Assembly: GCA_026120185.1 (NCBI GenBank)
Contig: JANUWF010002278.1
Span: forward strand, 1,022,501 to 1,086,500
DNA from: Voacanga thouarsii
Lineage: Eukaryota; Streptophyta; Magnoliopsida; Gentianales; Apocynaceae
Direction of reading: 5' to 3'
DNA: 64,000 nt
Shown here: in pieces, positions 57,480 to 64,000 of the stretch
Layout: the number at the start of each line of letters is the position of its first letter
Position numbering within the stretch: the stretch's first letter is position 1
Position numbers and translations under genes: made by a program
The notes under the pieces: generated by a model
The model's database searches: none
What the model saw: the letters and a program-made list of their open reading frames with translations, nothing else
Told to the model about the DNA's origin: nothing

Positions 57480-58237
57480 TTCTCTAGTGATAGTTAACAG
57501 GGCATTTGTACTCTTCCACAAAATCCATCCATTTACGCCATCTAAGATTTAAATCCTTCTGAGTGAAGATGTATTTCAGACTCTTATGATTGGTGAAAAC
57601 CGCGTACTCTACTCTATATAAGTAATATCGTCATTTCTTTAAGGCAAACATTATCACGACCAATTCGAGGTCATACGTTGGATAATTAACTTCATATGGC
57701 TTCAATTTTCTTTAAGCATAAGTTATAACCTTCTTTTCTTGCATCAATACCACTCACAATCCTTCCTTAGACATCGATGTATAATGTGTAAAGCTTGTCC
57801 TCCTCTAGCGGACTCAACACAGGCGCTAATATTAATCTTCTCTTGAGCTCTTGGGAACACTTTTCACATTTTTTACTCCAAACATACAGTACGTCCTTTC
57901 TTAGTAACTGCATCATTTTGTGAGGCCAAAATAGAAAATTTCTTAATAAACTAGTGGTAGTACCCTACCAACCAAGAAAACTCCGAATCTCAGTAATGTT
58001 CTCTAACTTCTTCTAATTTGAGACAGCTTCAACCTTTGTTGGGTCCATTTTGATGCCATCTTTAGTCACTACGTGCCTAAGAATAGATACTGAGTCTAAC
58101 CAAAACTCACATTTGCTAAATTTAGCACAGAGTTTGTGCTCCCTTAGTTTCTCCAGTACTATCCTCAAATGCTCAGAATGTTCTTCAAAACTTTTGGAAT
58201 AAATGAGAATATCATCAATGAACACCAATATGAACTT
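57480..58237 (-). pseudogene. Chromovirus reverse transcriptase 3' part and RNase H
   Basis: The minus frame 58237-58013 reads KFILVFIDDILIYSKSFEEH (active-site IDD), LREHKLCAKFSKCEFW, GIKMDPTKVEAV. The RNase H region (57760-57480) reads EKKVITYA, KLKPYEVNYPTYDLELVV, FTNHKSLKYIFTQKDLNLRW with stops. It continues the reverse transcriptase fragment at 59262-59892; the 1.0-kb insertion at 58238-59241 lies between FQPYLDKF and ILVFIDD. Confidence 0.85.
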
Positions 58238-59241
58238 ATACGAATTCTTGTGTGTAGCTTTTCTTGGTGTTGTGGTTGTTTTAGTTGGGAATGTGTTCAG
58301 CTCAAACAATGGGACCAAAACAGGGGTTCTTGTGACAAAAAGGAAGAAAACACAATAACAACCTACACTCTTTCAAACCCTCGAAGAACAAAGCCTCAAA
58401 GACCCTCAAGATGAGTAAAAAGTTCTACTATAATCTCACCCCAATATCCTTGAAGCAACAAAGGCAAACAAGAACAAATAGAATAGAGAAAATAGGCACC
58501 CAAATATTGAATTTCAAACAAACCTTAGAAGAATAAAGCAACTAAGACCCATTCAAATAAACAACATTGGATTATCCAAAAGATTTATAGACTCTTATAA
58601 AAGGAGGACTAACCCTTTAACTTGGTCTTGAACAAGATGAACAAGGAGGCTACGCCTCTCAAAATTCTCTTCTCAAATTTGAATTAAAATGAAATGTATT
58701 ATCTTGTCAAATCACTAAAGATGCTATTTATACTATCCTAACCCTAGCTAAGTAATCCCTGAGGTTTAAGGATGGTTTTGGGTCATAATAAATCTTTACA
58801 AGCAATTAAAATTGAAGAAAAACCGAAGAAAAGCATTAAAACGCGGAGCAATCGTCGATTGCCCAAGGGAAAGTCGGCGCCGATTTGGACTTCACAGCCG
58901 GCACCGGTTTAGATCTATCTTCGGCCGGTTCAGGTTGTGTTTGAAGTGTTGTTGGATAGAATTGAGCCAGCGCTGGTTTGGCTGCATGGAGCCGACACCG
59001 GCTATCCTCTGGAAAGCCTCCCTTGTCAAGTTTTGTCCTCTTTTGCTGCCGGTTTGAGTTCTTATTGTGGCCCTTCGCGGATGATCATCAACACGAACTC
59101 TTGGCTATCTTCCTCAATCTTCCAATCCTCCTTCATCCTCAAGCATGGTTTGATGATCAATTGAAAATCATCTTGAAGCTTCTTGGTCCTAACTCTTGTC
59201 ATCGGTCCTTGTCCTCCATGATGAAGTGGAGTCTCATCACA
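58238..59241 (-). mobile_element. About 1.0-kb LTR-like insertion in the chromovirus reverse transcriptase
   Basis: The block is flanked by AACTTAT on both sides (58233-58239 and 59242-59248), at least five bases of which would be target duplication. Removing it joins QPYLDKF to ILVFIDDIL. The minus strand starts TGTGATGAGACTCCAC and has a TATA box (GTATAAATAGC near 58730), like an LTR, but the other end lacks a CA terminus, so it may be a truncated LTR or LTR plus a bit of leader. A GC-rich patch with GTCGGCGCCG and GCCGGCACCGG lies at 58870-58990. ORFs 58812-59262 on the plus strand are chance readings of it. Confidence 0.6.
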
Positions 59242-59261
59242 AACTTATCCAAGTACGGTTG

Positions 59262-59892
59262 AAAAACTCAGTGCATTAAATTCATAAAAATAGTAGGTGT
59301 ATTGGTTACTCTAAATGGCATCACTAAAACTCATAGTGGTCATATCTAGTGTTGAATGCGGTATTAGGTATGTCCTCCTCCTTGATCTAAACTTGGTTGT
59401 ATCTCTATCCAAGTTAGAATAGCAGCAAGAACCTTGTAACTGATCAAATAACTCATCAATCAAGTGCAACGGGTACTTATTCTTAATCATCAAGCTATTT
59501 AAGCCCCTACAGTCAATGCATAACCCTAACATCCCATCTTTCTTCTTTACGAACAGTACTGGTACTCCCCAAGGTGATGTACCTGGCCTACTATAGTCTT
59601 GTTTCACTAATTCCTCCAATTATTCCTTCAACGCTTTCAATTCTATAGGAGCCATTCGATAAGGTGTTCTTGATACTGTTTTAGTTCTTGGAATTAGATC
59701 CATTATAAACTCAACTTCTCGAAGGGGCAGAAGGGAAAGTTCAAAAGGGAAAATGTCTGCAAATTCCTTCACTATAGCAGTACTTTCTAAAGTGCACTGA
59801 TCCTTGGGCTTATTTATTAGATAATCTAGATATCTCGTACAACCCTTCTTTAGCATCTTTCGAGCCTTTGCTTTGGCTACCAAAAACCTCAA
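59262..59892 (-). pseudogene. Chromovirus protease-RT linker and reverse transcriptase 5' part
   Basis: Minus strand 59892-59620 reads RFLVAKAKARKMLKKGCTRY, VKEFADIFPFELSLLPL, PYRMAPIELKALKE. The frame 59619-59311 reads [47 protein letters not shown]. After a frameshift [17 protein letters not shown] and FQPYLDKF follow. These are the fingers and palm of a Tekay/Del reverse transcriptase. The segment usually carrying the first catalytic aspartate (SKIDLRSGYHQ) reads [10 protein letters not shown], so D is present in a damaged context. Confidence 0.85.
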
Positions 59893-59895
59893 CTC

Positions 59896-61408
59896 TGATG
59901 CGTATTTATTTGGGTATAAAAATCATATAAAAACTAAGTACATTTCCAATCAAGTTTACATTAAAACGTTAACCCCAAATTACACATATGAGCAAGCGTA
60001 CTCATCATTAACATAGCATAGGGTTCAAACGAATGTCGATCATCAAGGAACAAGTATATATTAATCACTTCTCTTTCATTGTTTAACCAACTTAATAAAG
60101 TTAAAATGAAATAAAAAATAATAAAATAAAATAAAATATATACATGTCAAGGATGGAGAATTATGTAACTCCAGCCATTGTTTAGACAAACATGATCTTA
60201 AAGTATCCAATCTTTATCACAACCAATTATTCTCTTGACATCATGAAGGATTAAAGTAAACTCACTTCTTTCTCAATCCATGAAATCACTATCTTCTAAA
60301 CAAATTAGCATCACATACTCTGTCTCAACTAATTCACCCAAAAGATGCATTAAACACAATCCTTTGATTAAATTTCCATACTCCGGTAAATTTAAAACAT
60401 GAAATTAACTAATGAATCCATACTCTGATAGACATCAATTAATCTTTAATTACCAATTCTTAACAATTAACCATTTTCTCAAGCAAGTTAAGAGACAACA
60501 AATATGAAACTAATCAAATTGAAATCTCCATCAACCTCTTTCCCAAGCAAGTCAATGCAAAGAAACAATCAATCAATCTCGTAATCAACCCAAGTAATTA
60601 AATACCAAGAGTAATAATCAATTCATCAAAAGATCAAATAACTCTAAAAATCATGAATATCTAAAATAATGTCGAATTACAATAAAATAATTAATACATC
60701 ATTGTTCAAGAAAATGAAAACAAAGTAAAAGAAAGCACTCATAAACAAGCCTCCTTCTTCTTTCTTTGAAAACCTTCTTACACAACCCTCCTTGAATTGA
60801 AGAATTCCTCCTTTGATTTGAGTGATTTTCTGTGATGATCAATGAATTTTCCCCTTTTCCTTGGTGTTTTCTATCTATTTATAGGCTTGGGAAGTGCCTA
60901 AACTCGTTGGTGTAATGTTCTTGGCTGAGTAGAAGTTGAAAGATACTAAAACTCCACAGATTACCAAAAATTGCGTAGAAAAATCACAATCCCTCCTTTG
61001 TCTCAGAGCACAACCGGCGCCGGTTCAGTTCTGGTTCTCTACTCGTTCAATGATTTTTTTCCAAATTCCGCACAATGTATTCCAAAATGCCGTCGGCGCC
61101 GCCTTGGCTACTGGAGCTAACGCCAGTTCCACTCTGTTCCGCTCTATTTTAACAATTTTTTGATCATTTCGATGTTCATGTCATCAGTGCATGGTTGGCG
61201 CCGGTTCCAGTGCCCTAGCCGGCGCCGCCTCTCCTCTATTTGACAATGTTTTTGCTTCGTTTTACTCCAAAAACCTGTAATAATAAACAAAATACCTTTC
61301 TAATGGTAAAATCTCAAATATGAAAGAATATGACTAGTTATTGAGAAAAATGTTTCACAAAAGAACCTCAAATAATTAGAAAAAATATGACTAATTTAGC
61401 CCCTATCA
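59896..61408 (-). mobile_element. Tat-type solo LTR inside the chromovirus pol
   Basis: The minus strand starts TGATAGGGGCTAAATTAGTC and ends ATACGCATCA, 1513 bp, flanked by exact AACTC (59891-59895 and 61409-61413). Removing it joins GKVKEL-type codons to RFLVAKAKA. A TATA box (CTATAAATAG on the minus strand, near 60880) and the TGAT...ATCA ends match the other Tat-type LTRs. Upstream of the TATA box four exact GGCGCC hexamers lie at 61010-61235. There is no internal region. Confidence 0.9.
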
Positions 61409-62020
61409 AACTCTTTCACCTATTTTCCGTTAAACTTTATCACATCGCATCCCAGTCTAACAAATTGTACCGTCTTAACCTTACAGTCTACCCGGGTGCC
61501 ATATTTTGACAACCATTCTATGCCTAAAGTAAGGTTATAGTCATCAAAAAGAAGGATTATGAGGTCTGCCTTCAGGACATTCCCCCCCCCCTCCCCTTTA
61601 AAATCACTTCTTTATATCAACCTACCCGCTTCTACCATCTTCCCCAAAGAGGTACTCACCAATAGGGCAGAGGGTAATTCTTTCCCATCCCAACCCTAAT
61701 GACTTGCACATTTCTCATTTGCATATGAATGGGTCAATCTAAGGTCTATTAACACGTTTATAGAGCGGCCTTGGATAGAAAACATACCTGCAACTTCCGA
61801 TTGATTCAAAGAGAAAACCTTAGCCTTCACTTGAGGTTTTGCTCCTTCACTTCATATGGCTCCAATGGTAATTCCTCTGTTAGCACCAATAGTTTGAGTT
61901 GGGCCTCCAGGTCCTATCCTTAGTGGTTTAGGGCAATTACTCTTCAGGTGTGTAGTATACCCACAGTTAAAGCATCTTCTAGCTACTCCTTTGGACTAGC
62001 AGTCCTTTTTACATGTCCTC
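61409..62020 (-). pseudogene. Chromovirus gag zinc knuckle and protease (broken)
   Basis: On the minus strand the zinc knuckle reads CFNCGYTTHLKSNC (about 61935-61976), a complete CX2CX4HX4C. The protease follows with AKVFSLNQSE, MFSIQGRSINVLIDLRLTHS, where relatives have VLIDPGSTHSF, so the D-x-G active site is damaged. Further codons read GWDGKELP and TSLGKMVEAGRLI. A C-run (61581-61592) breaks the frame. Upstream gag is cut off at 62021 by another LTR. Confidence 0.78.
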
Positions 62021-64000
62021 TGTAACACCTCGCTACCTAGGCCCAATAGGGCCAAGGATGTCGCCCCGTTCAAATGACAAGGGGTCTTTATAACTAGGTC
62101 ACACAAACAAAAATAAAATAATACTTTAAAATTAAAACTTATTACAACCGGATAAGTCAAAAATAAATCCAAAATAAATTGTTCACTATCATCTCTCAAA
62201 GCAACATAGAAATTAAATAACAAAGAGTCTTCCAGAAGGCAACATTCTAGCTATTCATCTCCACAGCAGGATCACCCTAAAAACATGGCATAAAAAGGTG
62301 ATGAAATAAAAATCTCAGTAAGTCCATGAGTGCTTTGAGTGTTTCAGGTAAAATAGTTCATGTATGCAAGCTGTAAGAACTTCATAAGAAAAAGTACTGG
62401 CAAGCATTAAACAACGTTAAAAATAAAGAGTGGCGTTTTTCTTTTCCAACTATACATGTGCACCATAAAATCAACCACTCAAAAGGGCAGCCATGAGTTA
62501 CCACACGTTGGGTCCCATAACCATAGAATGGTTAGAATGCCACACTTTGTGCAGACTAACAAAAAGTAGGTATACGGCCTACTGGGTAAGATACTCCTCC
62601 TTCTCTACACCTAAACAAACCAGTTGTCCACTCCGGCAACACACAGTCTACATGATTGAAACTTGCTAGCCTGGACCGACATGACTAAGTAGTACTGTCA
62701 CTTCTCCAAGTTGAGTTCATCTTTTGGAGGTGGCCTCCTACCAGAAGACTCGCTCTTACTCTTCAAAACTAGTACTACTAGCCTACCCTTATTGAGTACT
62801 CAACGTTGTTTATCCCACTTGGGAGAAAATTGATAAAACATTTCTTTACTTGAAAATGGCAATCAAGGGTTTCTAAAGTTTGTGCCAAAATTGGTTTTAG
62901 AAAGAGTTTAGTGTTTGAGTAAAACTACTTGTTGAATTTCAAATAATTTGTTTGACTGAAACAAAAAAGGAAACAATCCTCAATTGCCTTTACAAAATGA
63001 GTGTTCACACACTTCGCGTTTGGCTTGCCATGGTAACCTTTTGTCATCAAATAAATTTTATGCAGGAGCTTACTTGATCCTTTGCTTGAACTAATTCAAA
63101 GATCTTCCAAAGTTGATCTAACCCCGCCTGAGGTAAACACAAGTCATAATTAAACTCAAGCTAAATTTGCTTCCATAAATAATCCTAGTTCAACTTACTA
63201 CAATCATGACCCTAATGTCCTAAACTTTAAGGCTAGATGATAAAAAGAATTTTATAAAATAAATCTAGCTTAATAATAAAATAACTAGGGATTGTGAAAT
63301 AATTATTAATAAGTTAGAGGTTCAAATATAATCTTTGTTATTAATAAATAAACTAAGGTTTATTTGATGAAGGTCCTAAGTCCTAGATGATAATAAAACA
63401 ATAAATTATTACTATTCTCTTAATTAATAATTAATAGTTAAAAAATAATTGCTAAATAAAATTAATAATAAGTAAATTTTAATATATTTTGATTAAAAGA
63501 TAATAAATAAATTTTAATAGTGTTTATGAATATATGACTTATAAGATTAATATTTTACCTATTATGATTATTTATATAAAAGGCTTTATTTAATTTTATT
63601 ATTTTTATTTTTAATAAAAGATATCATTTATTTAGCTAAAATATCACTATTCCATTTAACAATCCAATTCCAAAGCTTCCTAGGGTTTTCAAAATTATTG
63701 GAAGAAAATATAGTTCTAATTTTTATTAATGTAATAAAATTGGCTAACTTAAATAGTTTAGGATCAACAAGGTCATGATCATAATTCTCCTATTGCTAAT
63801 AATAATCGTGAACATAAACTCTAACACCAATCAACAAACCATTCAATTCATGAATAAAGGCTTAAATCTATATCTACCATCACATGATCCAAACTTCACT
63901 AAATATAATTATATTCATGGCTTCAACAAGAATACAAGAACATAAAACCCTATTCACCAAAGGTGACATAATACCTATCATGCTTAATCATTCACACTAA
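62021..64000 (-). mobile_element. Tekay-type LTR, different subfamily, partial (leaves the window)
   Basis: Starts TGTAACACCTCGC at 62021, directly against gag coding sequence. Like the minus strand of the Tekay-type LTRs at the left it has GACAAGGGGTCTTTATAAC and a TTATTGAGTACTCAAC segment (62789-62804), so its own orientation is minus. It is clearly diverged from 44339-55849, so it is probably a separate insertion (solo LTR or element), not the partner LTR of the chromovirus. From 63250 onward it is very AT-rich with no gene. Confidence 0.65.

Larger units (their letters stand above)
44339..64000 (-). mobile_element. Tekay/Del-like chromovirus (Ty3/gypsy), leaving the window on the right
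   Basis: Minus-strand order from right to left is gag zinc knuckle, protease, reverse transcriptase, RNase H, integrase, chromodomain-like segment, polypurine tract and 3' LTR. The LTR is of the long TGTAACACC...GGTGTTACA type. At least four insertions sit in it (45607-53294, 58238-59241, 59896-61408 and the LTR from 62021). The left flank is Copia C coding sequence (AGAGA at 44334-44338); the matching target duplication would lie beyond the window, so the right limit is unknown. Confidence 0.8.

Noticed and set aside
58812..59262. Three overlapping plus-strand ORFs
   Set aside because: They lie in a GC-rich U3 patch of an LTR-like insertion in all three frames; no protein similarity is evident.
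61575..61600. The long C run as a regulatory site
   Set aside because: A homopolymer in broken coding sequence; it may be replication slippage or sequencing error.

Overview
This window is plant nuclear DNA, probably dicot intergenic heterochromatin. It is AT-rich, and every recognisable coding stretch belongs to a plant transposable-element lineage: Ty1/copia, Ty3/gypsy chromovirus, Ty3/gypsy Tat/Athila clade, hAT, and a CACTA-like end. I see no intact host gene, no rRNA or genuine tRNA gene, and nothing prokaryotic. Nearly all element genes are broken by stops and frameshifts.

The window is a stack of nested insertions. I resolved most junctions because a target-site duplication (TSD) flanks the insert and the interrupted reading frame or LTR rejoins once the insert is removed. 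The oldest visible layer is a degenerate plus-strand copia (Copia C, fragments 33281-33985 and 43692-44338). Three elements lie in or against it: a minus-strand Tat/Athila gypsy on the left (5' LTR 31833-33280; its left end is outside the window), Copia B (33986-43691, TSD AAAAC), and a minus-strand Tekay/Del-like chromovirus on the right (44339 to beyond 64000).

Left nest: the integrase of the Tat/Athila gypsy is split by a 3.96-kb solo LTR of Tekay type (1887-25872). That LTR is split by Copia A (4533-24549, TSD GGAAC). Copia A carries a second solo LTR of the same Tekay-type family in its pol gene (10487-14312, TSD CCATC) and a 7.0-kb hAT element in its 3' LTR (17480-24481, TSD GTCCTGGG). 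The hAT itself holds a 1.2-kb non-autonomous hAT (17784-18973). The Tat/Athila reverse transcriptase is also interrupted by a Tat-type solo LTR (27651-29203, TSD ACTAT).

Right nest: the 3' LTR of the chromovirus (44339-55849) is split by a non-autonomous Tat-like LTR element (45607-53294), whose interior contains a solo LTR related to Copia B (48764-50689, TSD ACATA). The same chromovirus LTR holds two identical 215-bp blocks (53454-53668 and 54333-54547) and a tRNA-like hairpin module (55477-55620). The chromovirus pol is cut by a 1.0-kb insertion (58238-59241) and by a Tat-type solo LTR (59896-61408, TSD AACTC). Its gag is cut by another LTR that starts at 62021 and leaves the window.

The genes shown are those of element life cycles (gag, protease, integrase, reverse transcriptase, RNase H; hAT transposase). 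None appears able to work without repair. The points most worth following are the 215-bp perfect duplication, arrays of palindromic hexamers (CCTAGG, GGCGCC) in unrelated element families, and the unusually readable order of insertion. I found no convincing new biological system beyond these.
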